The position numbers were made by a program, and so were the translations under genes. A DNA stretch of 64,000 nt from Ganoderma boninense. Its lineage: Eukaryota; Basidiomycota; Agaricomycetes; Polyporales; Polyporaceae. The stretch spans positions 2,046,001 through 2,110,000 of the forward strand of contig CM035307.1 of the NCBI GenBank assembly GCA_002900995.3. Direction: 5' to 3'. Shown piece after piece: positions 20,713 through 32,135 of this stretch. The notes beneath the pieces were generated by a model that saw nothing but the letters and a program-made list of their open reading frames with translations, was not told where the DNA came from and made no database searches. Position 1 is the stretch's first letter. Each line of letters begins with the position of its first letter.

Positions 20713-22488
20713 ATGCCGTTTGATCCCAAAAGCAACGGTCCCAGCCCAATCCTCGCATCAGGGTCGGGGACGACGGGTTACTACCGATTTACAGACATAT
20801 TCTTCGAGTGGTGCGCAATCCACACCGCCCTTCACGCCATATCTCTGAAACGTATCCCAGGCATCAAGCGCTGCCGAACCAGGAAGACATTGGTCCGCTC
20901 AAAGCCTTGATTGCGTACAGCGCGCTGGTGCACTCAGATCACCCCCTCCGCAAGCCGGGAGTGAATGGGATCGAACTGTTTCTCGGTGACTCACGCGTCT
21001 CGTTGGCACGCATCAATCACAAGAAGTACTCATGTATTGAAACCATCAGGAACTTTCGAGAACGGAGAGATGCGCCTCCTCCTTTCATCGGCGCAGATGG
21101 AGTATATGCGCTACTGGCTTCACGCCACCAGGCTCACCGCCGAACCCATCCCAATCCCGTCTTCTGAGTACCTCATCCGGCCGGGCGACCTGCGCAACGT
21201 CTCTCCGGATGTGTATAGCGATGCGAACGTCCTCAAGCGCGCTATCAAAGTACGTTCTCGAAGTCGTGCTCGCAAATCCCGTCCCCGTCCAAAACGTCGT
21301 GGCCGTCGCGGCGGACACCAGCACCATCCCTTGCTTCCATGCGTCATCTGCGTCTCCGCATGCTTCGGTGAGTGCTGCGGTACTGACTGTATCCTTCACG
21401 GCACACAGAATATTGAGAAGAACAACAAGAGACTCAAGGGCGCGAGCACGCTCCTCGGCGCGCGACGGATGGTCTTCGAGCGTGTCAGGACGCTGTGGGC
21501 CGCCAAGCTTGGGACGTGGCTCGCCATCGACTTCGAGGCATGGGACAGGGACCACACCTTGTTGACCGAGTTTGGGTGGCGCCTCGTGCAGTGGCAAGAC
21601 GAACAACAGAAGAAGACTCACGGGCACCTCATCGTCAGGGAGCGTCGCATGTACACTCAAACCTACGTGCCAAACAATAAAGATGTGCGTACTATGAGGC
21701 TGTATCATCGAGCAGGGGATAAATAACTACCTCCAACTCCAATGACTCCTTTAGCACTACAACTTCGGAGAGAGCACTCACGTGAACAAGCATGAGTTCA
21801 AAGACCGCATATGCGCCCTCATCGAGACTTACCGCAAGGCGGGCCCGCTCTTCCTCGTGTTCCACGACAGCAGTGGGGACCTCAAGTCAGCCACCCACAC
21901 CTATTCCTGCTGTCCCAGACACTAACTCATGCTTTTGCTCATTTCTCCATGATAGGTACCTGAAATCTGACTTGCTCAACGCTATCGAACGCGTCGAACA
22001 CGTCCTACCGGACAACCCCGCGACCGGCGAGATCTACGTGATCGACACCATCGACCTCTTCGCGGCATTAGAAGGCGACTCATCGAGCAACCCACGGTCC
22101 CTCGACCGTGTCTGCCGGCACCTCCAGATCCAGACCCAATTCCTCCACAACGCCGGGAACGACGCCTACGTGAGTCCCTTCTCTCCATCCCGTCGGTTTT
22201 ACTGCTAGGGGTTATACAAGAATCTCTGACCCGTTGTCTATTACTGTATATCCACCCACAACAACAAAGTACACGCTTGAGGCGATGATCTCGATGGCGT
22301 CAGGCGACCCTGTAGACGAGCAGCGGGAGAAGCGCTGGCCGAACCGGACGGTGGACGGTCAGCCCAAAGTCGAATTCGCGGACTGGGAGGAGGACTCGGA
22401 CCTGTCCGACATGGAGGGCATCTTCGGCTTCCCACGCAACGCCAAGTTCGCAGAAGAGAAGACCGTCATGAGCGACGATGACTGTTGA
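20713..22488 (+). CDS. Gfd2/YDR514C-like 3'-5' exonuclease-fold protein
   Basis: The C-terminal half is an RNase H-like DEDD exonuclease fold of the Gfd2/YDR514C group: LAIDFEAWDRDHTLLTEFGW (first D and E), THGHLIVRE, YVPNNKDHYNFGES, PLFLVFHDSSGDLKYL (D), YVIDTIDLF and FLHNAGNDAYYTLEAM (D). Proteins of this group include yeast Gfd2, a factor linked to mRNA export; a nuclease activity is inferred from the conserved acids. The N-terminal half (TGYYRFTDIFFEW, HPLRKPGVNGIELFLGD, EMRLLLSSAQMEYMRYWLHATRL, VSPDVYSDANVLKRAIK) matches uncharacterised basidiomycete homologs from memory. The frame changes near 21057, by a 1-nt insertion or a 68-nt intron with a weak GTGACT donor. A second change near 21250 can be a 1-nt insertion or a 168-nt GTACGT...CAG intron. 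Start at the first ATG before TGYYRFTD. Confidence 0.75.
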
Positions 22489-22794
22489 TTAGGCACCTGG
22501 ATGATGGGTCGACCTTGTGACGTGAAGGTGTTGTTTGTTTTAATGATTGTGTACAAATATTTGTTCTCTCCTGGAGTTCTTCAGTACGCGTTTTGTTCGC
22601 TTCCCGAGGCGACTTGTATCTTTTGCCATCCGTGTATGTCTGCCACCCACACAATGTATCAGTAATATTCCGTTCTGTAGCACGAGTATTATTTCAAAGC
22701 ATGAAGAATGCAACAACACTCGGCTTGCGAGCCTGGGTAAGGTAATTGATCTATGACATCGCATTCTCATCTATAGGCATGGCACGTCGTCTCG
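22489..22794. other. Convergent gap Gfd2-like / ceramide synthase A
   Basis: The 3' flanks of two convergent genes, somewhat AT-richer than the surroundings. No further feature seen. Confidence 0.55.
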
Positions 22795-24669
22795 CTAGTC
22801 TTCTTTGTCGTCAGCATCGTCGGCACCGTCGTCTTCATCGTCCGACCGGACATCGGAGACACCCACATCGGTCACGGCGCTGGAATACGCTCCACCGTCA
22901 GCTCCTCGAATAGAAAACGAATCACATCACGCACCGAGCAGCAATGCGCCAGATCAGGAAGTACCAAAAGAGGTTGAGGGCCTGCAGCAGCGCCAGTGGC
23001 GCGAATACTTGGTACTTCATCCACCACACCATCCAGACACCGTCGTCCGGTGACCACCGTTTCGATGTCTCGCTGCAAAAAAGGTTAAATGAGCGGACCA
23101 AGGTTGGGTGGACCGTGGAATACACACGGCATGAGATCAAACTCAAATAGGACGGAGTATAGAATGACCCAGTTGAGCCAATGCCGGAAGTAACTGCATG
23201 TTCCGAGGCAACGTGTTAACAACAACGGCAGGAAACAGGGAGGGTTCGGATCGGGGGGCGCACCTCCATACACCAATGAAAAACGCGAACATGGCAATCT
23301 TCGTCCTGTCCCATTGGATGTAATTCAGAAGCTTGGAGAACTGGGGGAGTCATATGAACATTGCCGTCGCCAGTCTCGACCGCATCTGCGAGGAAGAATG
23401 AAGACGTACCCCAAGGAGTGAATCAGGAAGATCCATGCTGAGGTACACAGCGTTGCCGATGAACGTAAGGTTGACGAGATAACTCCACCTACCACGGCGA
23501 CAACAGTTAGAATGGACTAGCACGCTACCAGATTGGACGGACATCCAGCTCACCCCACAAGCCAGAGTGTGACAAAGTGGTGGGCTACGAGCTCGTAATA
23601 ATCTTTCCGAGGCTTCTCAAGCTTGAGTAGAAGAACAATAAGCTGTTGGAACCAGTACGCTGCCTGTACGAGATAGTACGCCTTAAGTTCTGGTTTCATA
23701 TCCCAATGGGGATAGTCTACAAAGCAGGATGTTAGCTTGTATATGCGAGGTAAACAGAAGGAATATTGGTCATCACCAATCCAGAAGTACTTGGTGTTGT
23801 ACCACCATGTCGGCAATTGCGACATTATACGCTGTGGAATTGGAATTTAAGCTCCACACACCGCTACGGACCAAACAACCACGAGAGACGCACCACACCC
23901 CAGGTTGCCATGACGGCGAAGTAAATCACGGCGTAGCCTTGTTCTCCGAACCGGTCCAATTTTGCCCTTTTCTTGATACCAAACCAACGTGCAACGGGCC
24001 GACAAAGGTAGATGGTAATGGCTTGCCGCACAAACGACCAGAACACGACGTAGTATGCGACGAAAGCGAGGTCGAGATAGCCTTTCTGATAGCGTGGATC
24101 ATCATCCGGGGACGACGGTATCCGGTGCGAAATGAACAGAAGGGGAGAGAAGGGATTTGAAATGTCCTTGGCGACGTAAGGTGACACCAATTCCCAGTTG
24201 GCCCAGAGGACGACGAAGAACAGAAGAAGCTTGAGCGATGAAGCTTTCGTTGAGTGGTCCTTCGCTGTCCATGACGCATACAGTTAAAGGAAACGTACTG
24301 GGGACGATAACCCATCTCAGTGTCTTGATATCAGTCCAGAAGCCATGCGACTGCGTTGACCATTGAGATAGAGGGTGGCCGTTGACCCAAACAGGGGTTG
24401 CTGGCGAAGGCGGTACCGAGTCTTGCCCAAGGGGCCTAGAGAAGGCGGAGGAGTGAATATGACATTGAGTTGAATTGCCAAGAGAGGCGCTGACGTTTGG
24501 GGCCTGAAAGGGCCCGTTAGATGGTGTGAGGGATCATCCCTGGGTATAACGGGTGAATATTCAATTTGCAAAGACGGGGCGGTGTCAAGGCTGGGACGTA
24601 CTCTATCCTGTCTGTGAACGTCCGGATGGGTGGGGGCGGCCTCTTCTTCAATTCGGTAGAGCGTGGCAT
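22795..24669 (-). CDS. LAG1: Ceramide synthase (LAG1/LAC1), copy A
   Basis: Makes (dihydro)ceramide from a sphingoid base and a fatty acyl-CoA in the ER membrane. The TRAM/LAG1/CLN8 domain is read over about nine exons: WTDIKTLRWVIVP, LLLFFVVLWANWEL, RYQKGYLDLAFVAYYVVFWSF, YPHWDMKPELKAYYLVQAAYW, the catalytic pair in ELVAHHFVTLWLVGWSYL, GNAVYLSMDLPDSLLGFSKLLNY, YFRHWLNWVILYSV and the last membrane span, then an acidic tail DVRSDDEDDGADDADDKED. The start MPRSTELKKRPPPP at 24669 matches copy B. Between VP (about 24597) and SLQIEY (about 24571) the frame is off by 2 nt relative to copy B, in which the same segment is open. Both copies share the intron beginning GTCAGC after GPFRPQT. Confidence 0.9.
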
Positions 24670-25020
24670 TTCGTCGGATGGGGTGACGGGAAGGCCGACG
24701 GGCACTTTATACTTATGGGAGATGTGCGGGAGAGGGGGCGAGAGAGTGGGGATGCGAGTGGGAGGACGGCCTGCAGCTCGGTCAGCACTGGTGCGTGTCA
24801 ACCCGACGCCCGGCTGCCCACGCCTGGATACGCGCCTGCCAAGGCCTTCGTGTCCATTCTCGGCAGCTATTCGCCCTGCATCTGCCCTGCATCCGTCGGG
24901 CTCGGTCGGCTTCTCGACGGCGGCCGGTGTTTGGCGGTCAAGCCGGGTCATTAGGAAATGTCAATTCACTGACGTCACCATGCCTGTACGGCAATGATCG
25001 GGCAAGTTGGTCATGCCAAG

Positions 25021-25800
25021 GGTGGGCTCGGGCCGCGCAGCGGCCTAAAAGCGCCCGAAATATGCCCAGGGTGCGCGCGCGCCGAAGGCGCGCCTCTCCT
25101 TCTGCCCGGGACCAACACCTCCCCTTCCCTCCAGCTCCTCCAGTTCCGACTCAATTCTGGTGCGTTAAATTTGGTATATCTTGCCTCATTTTTTGAAAAT
25201 TTCGCGGCGGCGCGCGCGCCGCCGCGTCTTTGTCTGTCAGTCCAACCACACCGAGCACTGAAGCGGGCGCTTAATATCGTTTTACGACGGTGTTCTCTTC
25301 TCCAATTTTTCTCCGCTGACCTCCTCTTTGGGCTTGTTTTAAACGCAGGTAAGACGCGTTTATGATGAGATTTCATTGGGAAGTTTATGGTGCATTTCTT
25401 TTTTACAGTCTGGGGTCTGTTTTCTAGCAGTTGGGCTGCTCTTGTGGATCTCTTCTGGCACCCTTAACCCCCTGAACTTTTAGGTTCATGTATGCGAACA
25501 TTGTTGTAAATATTTTAATTGCTATTAAAGGCCTCGCAAGCCAACGTCCCGGGTTTATGGAGTCTCAAGCCTCCGCGCGAGGACTCTCGGGGCTCACGTG
25601 CCGCGACATTGGTCGACCAAGTAGGGCGTCTAAGGACATCGCGCGCTCCAATCAGGACCAATCCTGGGGCGCCTAGGACCAATGTTGGTCGGGCCCTTGG
25701 CTGGAAAATTGGTCATTTCCAGGGGCCGCCGAAGGCGGTCCGAAAAAATCGGGCCCCAGGGGCCCGGGGGAGGTGTCCCAAAAAGGTGCCCAGGGTCTGG
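25021..25800. repeat. GC-palindrome island, probable repeat or mobile-element remnant
   Basis: Within 800 bp there are at least four GC hairpins: GGCCGC-GCA-GCGGCC (25031-25045), a 7-bp stem with GAA loop (25077-25093), a perfect 24-bp palindrome (25203-25226), and CCGCC-GAA-GGCGG (25726-25738). Between them lies AT-richer DNA (25370-25550) unlike the surrounding genes. TTGGTC/GACCAA motifs recur at 25610-25720. No coding capacity was recognised. Confidence 0.5.
25203..25226. repeat. 24-bp perfect GC palindrome
   Basis: The left half CGCGGCGGCGCG is followed directly by its exact reverse complement. It can form a spacer-free cruciform of 12 bp and contains only G and C. Confidence 0.7.
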
Positions 25801-26064
25801 CTGGTCACGCGCCTCCGGCATGGTTCGGCACCGTTGTCCTCGACACCCATTGACCATTTCTGAAGGCTCTTGCTCACCCTCGTTGTCGTGTTGCAACCAT
25901 CCTAGCAGTTACTTGATCAATCCGGATGACTGTGTGCGTCGGCCAGTCCACCGCCCGACGCGACGACGGAAGTTGTACGCTTGCCGCAAGCTTCTTGGTT
26001 ACTGTATTCGGGATCCCGGCTAGAGGCCACACAGGTTCGTCGGCTGCGTCTCCTTTGTTTGTTC
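25801..26064. other. Upstream flank of the unrecognised gene
   Basis: Links the palindrome island to the gene at 26065. A short open frame (25926-26147) overlaps the gene start out of frame and is not supported; the true start could lie further upstream. Confidence 0.35.
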
Positions 26065-27086
26065 ATGTCCACATCACCGGCGCAGCAAGCGTTCGTGGAC
26101 GCCGGCCAGGCACCGCTACAACGCTGCGGTCTAGACAGCGCTATTGAATTTGATGGGAAGCTTACGGAAGTTCTATTTGTGAGGCTGACTGCAGACCTTT
26201 TGATTCCAGCTCAACGCGCCGCAGCTGGCAACTGCTCTTCGTCAGCGGGGTTTGTGGTCGGCGAATCACCTTTGGCCACTGAATATTCTGCCATCGTTGC
26301 GAGCGCACGGGCAGATATCCCCTTGTCCCAACTTGGTAGATAATCCACATCCACCTCGGAACAGGGGTGCATTCTTCTAACCGGTACGGCCATGCCCGAA
26401 GCTCTAGTCTCCCTTGGCGAGCGCACTCTAACATGCCCCATCGAAGTGTTTAAATCTACGTCTATCTTCCCCGCCTTGCGTTTTGGACTTGTCGACTGTG
26501 ACGGATCGGAGAAGCGCTACACTTGCTGCGTCTTATCTGACGCACTCCCCCATCTTACCCAAACCAAAACGCCTATTCTTTTCAATGTCCTCGGGCAGAT
26601 CGCGGTTGAAGACTGCTTTTTGACGGCTCAAGGCTGTCTTCGGCCGTTGGACGAGGAGCCGGTCGCCTCATGCTGGCTTCAGCAGCGCCCCAACCCTGTT
26701 TCCGATCTCGCCTGGCGCGGCATCCTCCCCACGGTCGAGGCGCTCGTAGACGAATTCGCTGTCGGCAGCGAGATTGATACATCCAAGCTGCTTGCGGTCG
26801 GGGCAGACGGGAAGCTACGGCTTCAGGTCATATGGCAGGGAGAAGTCAACGAGGTGAGTAAAGACCCACTGCGCTGAGGGTCGAACAGTTTGCTAACCGA
26901 CGTTTACAGTGCGGACAAGACCTTCCCATGTTTGATGAATACGGCACGGAACAAGTCCCTGCCTCGATCTCTGAGGTCCCTTTTGGACAACCGGTGCACG
27001 CGGTCTTTGGCATCGACTTTGTGCACGATCGCACAGCGGGGACACGCACCGTGTTTGCCTCTCTGTTTGCGATGATGAAGGCGTAG
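26065..27086 (+). CDS. Unrecognised protein, possibly frame-disrupted
   Basis: I do not recognise this family. From the ATG at 26065: MSTSPAQQAFVDAGQAPLQ, IEFDGKLTE, an intron (about 26169-26211), LNAPQLATALRQRGLWSANHLWPLNILPSL, then a break. After the stop TAA near 26380 the frame continues as CILLTGTAMPEALVSLGERTLTCPIEV and runs through VDCDGSEKRYTCCVLSDAL, ILFNVLGQIAVEDCF, LLAVGADGKLRLQVIWQGEVNE, a last intron, and VHAVFGIDFVHDRTAGTRTVF. The break needs a 1-nt shift or a 29-nt intron, which is too short to be convincing. No signal peptide or membrane span. Its position between the palindrome island and a transposase-like gene suggests accessory DNA. Boundaries and function are uncertain. 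Confidence 0.45.
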
Positions 27087-27641
27087 GGAGCTCAAAGAAA
27101 AGGGCGTACATGCATTGGTCTGGTATGAAAATGTACAATATGTCTGTGTTTCTGTTTGAGTCCGCGCGTGGCTGTCCATCTAGTAACAAATGTATAATAT
27201 TCTTCTCTCTTATGCGCGAGCACCAAGGATGTTGAATGATAAAGGGCGCGATGCAGAGGAGGGTCCCGTAGGTTTCGCGCTTAGGATGCCCATCAGCGCA
27301 GAACCCGAGGCAAATAATTTGAGGCAGATTTCGAGCTTCGGACGCGCCGCCGCCAACCATCAGGCTCGGCACATGGAGCATGAGTTCCGAGACCAGCAGA
27401 CTGAAATCCCAACCTCGGTTGGATGAACCAGGAAGCTGATACATGTTTGAACTGCAGGATCAACAACATATATTACATGCGATGAAGAGGAAGTGAAGAG
27501 TCCGCGCGCTGACGCAGACCCACAACCGAGGGCCCGTCGAGAACGCTTAGACATACACCGCGCCATTTCGCATTGAAATCACTGCACCACAGAACCCCTA
27601 TTGGTAACGCTTTCTTCTGAACCCCATCCTGCTTGTCCATT
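27087..27641. other. Intergenic region
   Basis: Between the unrecognised gene and the transposase-like gene, both on the plus strand. No motif or supported frame seen. Confidence 0.5.
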
Positions 27642-30600
27642 ATGACCGGCTTCGAACCGGAAAGCATCCGCCAGCAATGCGCTATGACCATTGACGACCT
27701 GGAAGAGCGAGAGAAATTTATTTCGACCTGGAAGAAAAACGTGAGTACTTCTATTCCTAACTTCGTGTCGCTACTCACCGCTGGCCACGTTCCCAGGCTG
27801 AACGCCGGGCCAAGAACTGGGGAGGCCACCGCGAGAATCAGTCAAAGCATCCAATACTCCTTCGCTGGATCTCGGAGATCACGGAGTTCCTCTCCGCAAC
27901 TGCAAACACCATCCAATCGTCCCAAGGCGCTGAATTTTCCGTTGCACTCGATCCACGCTGGCCCCTTCCAGGCCCTCGTTTCGAGCCGCCGACGTACCTC
28001 CAACAGTTCCTGCGAGAGGTCAACCCCGAGATCGAACCGGACACGACTTACCTCATGCCATGCTACGCTGTCCACTGGCTGCAACACAGCCAGCTGCGTC
28101 GCTGCCCCCAGTGCCACGGAAAGAGGCTCGAGAGCAGCGGATGGAACCAGAGCGGCCCGCGGGAAGTCCATGGTTTGTTTCGGGAGGAGATGGCGATCGG
28201 GATCCAGTTTCGGTGCCTTGACTGTGCGAAGAAGTACCAGGGGGGGAAGGAGGGGTCAGAGGGGAGGTATTGCTGGACGACGACGAGCGCGGAGTTTTGG
28301 GACAAGTTTGAGCACTGGGAATTGCCAGGTATGTTAGGTCGGGGCAGCTTTAAAACCATGTACACGGACTTACCACCTCCTTGAGGAACAGTCGGCCTCC
28401 CACACTTTTTTAGCAGGTCAGCTGTTACTTCCGAACTGTTTGACTTCATTACCGAGATGCGGTTGAAGTCAACGTCGGCCGGACTCGCGGAGAACATCAA
28501 ACGTGCGTACTTACTTTTGTCGCCTTTTCAATTGCCCATTCTGTCGTGCTGAGCTCTGTTCTTCCTTCCTGTAGAATTGCACCTGTTGGAATACCATAAG
28601 CAACACTATCAGTACTTGCAAAGCTACCGTGCCCGCTCACAACAAACGTCGCTCATCAAGCAACAGAAGCCCCTCGTACCGTTCTCGAAGCCGTTGACGA
28701 AGAAAGTTGGGAAGCAGACCGGGGGATACAACAACCGCTCAATTTCCGACGACTTGATTACGACGATATTCCTGAAGTTCTGCAACAAGACGAGGATAGT
28801 GGAGTCAGAGGAGCATATGAGATCGTTGAGCGGTAAGTCCGAGGACGAGGCCACAACGTTCTCACGGTTGGACTCCGAAACGGTTCCCATCTCACGCTCA
28901 TGCTCGGGGTTGCAGCTGTTACCATCTCCCTCGATACGACCTTCCGCTGTGCATACAAGGCTACACTTGTCGACAAGAACAAGGCTCGCGTCAAGTCCCA
29001 CCTCGGAGGTTTTGTCTCAGTCATCAACGAGAAATCCCAGTCAATCTCCTGGGTACGTGGTTGCTCCTCTCCCTCCTTCGCCCTCTGTGCGCTGACTTTT
29101 CTGGCCTGGGTTAGCGGTTGTGTCACAGCCAGTCCCAGACAGAGACGCAAGAGATGCTCAATGGGCTGTCGATCCGGCTCGGTTTTCTTGAGCTGCCGTC
29201 GCCGGAGATTTTGACGTCGGACAACTGCTGCCAGATTCGCAACACGGCGCTGAGGGTCTTCCCCCATATCCAGGTAGTTCAAGATGTCTGGCACTTCTTA
29301 ATGAGGTACGTTGCAGCGTCTGCTCATCCTAACCCTCGTGGTTTCATGTAGTTTGTCAGGTACCTTGTCTGCGTTCAAGACGGCACAAAGAACCCTTATC
29401 GGGCGGAAGTAGCAAATGACATTGTCGACGCCCTCCTCAAGACTAGAGCCGCAAATGGTGTCCCGGCTTCATATCGTTCTCAGGCAGAGCAGGAGAGGCG
29501 GCTGGTTGAGGCCTACGACAAGTGGAAGGATCACGGAAGTGTGTGGACGGCTGCTGCGGAGAAGGTGAGCTCATAGCAATACGGTTGATTCATTGCACAC
29601 TAACTGTCGTCCTGTAGGTCCATGCAAAGCAACTCACGCACATCCAGAAGGGATGCCTCGCCCGACCGCGAGATGACATCGCTAGTGACGGCAGCCGCAT
29701 TGAGGGATCCCACAAGGGATGGAACTCGATCATGCGCTCATTCGCGAGCGGTCTGGAGGTCATGAATGCTCTCGGTCACGACCACGTCCTTCGGCGCAAT
29801 GTGCGGCTCGACATGCAGGACGACGCCCTCGATAAATCAATGTTCATGTACCACACTCACGGCTCCCACCACGTTCACCTCGTCAACGCATGCATGAAGC
29901 TATGGAACACCCTCCTCGAACGCCTGCGGCGGCGCGGGCCGCTTCCTGCGAACATGCGTTCCTTGCCCGAACTCCGATTGGTCGACAGTGGCGAGCAGTT
30001 CGGTCTAGTCAAGATGAGTGCGGAGACCGCGACCCAGTATTCACTCACCACAATCAAGCAAGAGCCGGGGGATGAAACGCTAAACTTGTCACTGCAAGAC
30101 ATACTGGACCCGGATCGCGTCCTCGAGGAAATTGGCGTCAATCCCGCTCTCCTCCGTGCGTCTATTTCTGAACCTGCCGCCTCTCGTGATGCACCTCCCG
30201 TCGTCGCGACCATCACGGAGCCCATCTCCAAATCAACGCCCAACGCTGACCCAAAGGCAAAGGGGTATGTACATCTTGTGATTCTTCTTACGCACATCAC
30301 TGACTGTTAAACAGGTAAAGCGCGCTCGCATCGAAGAAGCCCAAGACGACGATATCATCGAGCTCTCACCCGAGGAATGGGGTGTTCCCAAGCACTGGTT
30401 TCCCCCACCGCAGCGGAAGGAGGCGTCGACCTCTCAGGCAGCCCTCGCAGGAGCAAGGCTGCCACCAAACTCTTCCATGCTCAGCGCGGTCGCGATATCC
30501 GGTACAACCGCAGTCGCCGCTGCGCCCGACGCGCTCATGACCGCTTCATCCGGACTGTCCAGCGCTGGTGTCACCGCGCTCGCGACCTCTTCGGCTGGCC

Positions 30601-32135
30601 CATCTACCATCACCGCCGTCTCCACGTCGAACGCGCCCTTGACCACGCTCTCTACTGCCACGATCACTTCAAGCGCGCCCACCGCCCTGCCCAGTGCATC
30701 GAGCACACAGGCCGCGGGACCCATGTCAGTGCCGTCGGTGTCGACAACTGCCGCGCCTGTGTCCGCATCACCCGCCGTTGCAACATCCGGTTCGCATGAC
30801 ACTGACGGCCCTCCTCCTCCGAAGAAGGCCTGTCTCACCGTCACCGGCATGCCGGCCCCGTTGAAGATCTCGCGCAGTGGCTCAATTCAAGGCGCCTCGT
30901 CTTCACGCACGCAACGTCAACAGCGCGGTCCCGCGGAAGAGCCGTAGCACCCTCGAAACCATGTTTTCCCAGATGCAGACCGCGATGCCCGCGACCGCAT
31001 TTGGACCTACCCTGACACCAACCAACGAACCGTGTTTGCCCAGAATTCAGATTGTGGGCTTACCCGGTCTCAGCGGCTGTTCTGCGTGGTTACGCAAGTC
31101 GATCCCCGCTCGCTTGTCTTCGGGAAAGGGGGGCCACCGCATGAGTTCTACCTCTTCATGGAGCTTCGCGCTACGCACCAGTGGGCCACGTTCCGGATGA
31201 CACCATACGATTGGGTTTGTGCCGCGTCGACGTACAACACTGCGATCAAGAAGGTGAACCTTGAGCGTGGCACCACATACTCTCTCAAGACCCCGCGCGC
31301 CTCTCCTTGATAAACTTTGCGAGGTAGAAGGGGAAATCGTCGGTCGCATGCGGGATAGCAAATACGAATGTAAGTCTTGCATTCATCGTTTTACCGTGGC
31401 CCTTGCTGATTTATTGCTGTGCTACCTTTAGCACGTTCCGGCCAAACTAATTTCTGGGAGCACCACTGCAAGGCCGTCCACCTCGGATCGAAGATCCAGA
31501 AGATGGCAGATGATGCTGAATTTAAGATCGTAAGCGTCATCGATCATTTATACATCGCTTCATTAACTGATTGCGTCCTTTGCGCATCGTCTCTACAGGA
31601 CAAGAGCCATATGTGTCATCGGTGCAAGCGTATCATGTATCCCGAGGGCAAGAATCACAAGGACAACCACAGCCGCAAGATCTGCAGCGACGGCGTCCGC
31701 CAATCTCCCGAGCAGGTTCAATGGGTCATCAACGGCGTCACGAAGAACTTTGTTGAAAAGCCTCCCCCCTTCCCCCAGCCTGACAACGTCTTCACCGGTG
31801 GTGACATCTTCCATCCAGCACGCTTCTTAGAAGTTGTCAACCGACTCTACGACCGCATCGTCGTCAACCGCAGTGCCCCCGGAGCGCTAGCAATGTCCGA
31901 CTACGCATTCGCTTCGATGTTGTACGACAGGACGGTGATGGTGCCTGGGTTGGACGGCCGCACATCCAAGGTGATCTTCAAGCTTTTCCGCTCTTTCAAG
32001 ATGGCTCCAGGAGAGATGGCGGTGCTTGACGAGCATGAGGGAGAGGTCTATCTGCGCATGGACTGCCTCTCGGAACCCCCGCTCGAGAGTCTGCAGGATG
32101 CTGTGGTGGATGGGCTGGCGTCGGCGTCGGCTTGA
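27642..32135 (+). mobile_element. Long transposase-like gene with D/D/E core and two zinc-binding regions
   Basis: About a dozen exons code for roughly 1,200 residues. Order: MTGFEPESIRQQCAMTIDDLEE; a region with CPQCHGKR and FRCLDCAKKY plus FREEMAIGIQ, EFWDKFEHWE, ELFDFITEMRLKSTSAGLAENI and LHLLEYHKQHYQYL, which resembles the DUF6729 type as I recall it; a transposase-like core with SLDTTFRCAYKA (D), LTSDNCCQIRNTALRVFPHIQVVQDVWHFL (D), a helical insert and DGSRIEGSHKGWNSIMRS (E); an Ala/Ser/Thr-rich linker after PEEWGVPKHWFPPP; then FWEHHCKAVHLG, CHRCKRIMYPEGKNHKDNHSRKICSDG (Zn knuckle) and a helical tail. An in-frame TAG at 30945 is removed by a likely 57-nt intron (30916-30972). Near 31302 one extra T, or an intron ending in GAG, is needed. 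No terminal inverted repeats could be assigned, so it may be a captured host gene. Confidence 0.6.

Noticed and set aside
25203..25226. Transcription terminator or CRISPR repeat
   Set aside because: Eukaryotic context; a single palindrome without a T-tract or regularly spaced copies.
30945..30947. In-frame TAG in the transposase-like gene as evidence of pseudogenisation
   Set aside because: A 57-nt GTCAAC...CCCAG intron (30916-30972) removes it and keeps phase, joining TQ to HADRDARDRIWTY.
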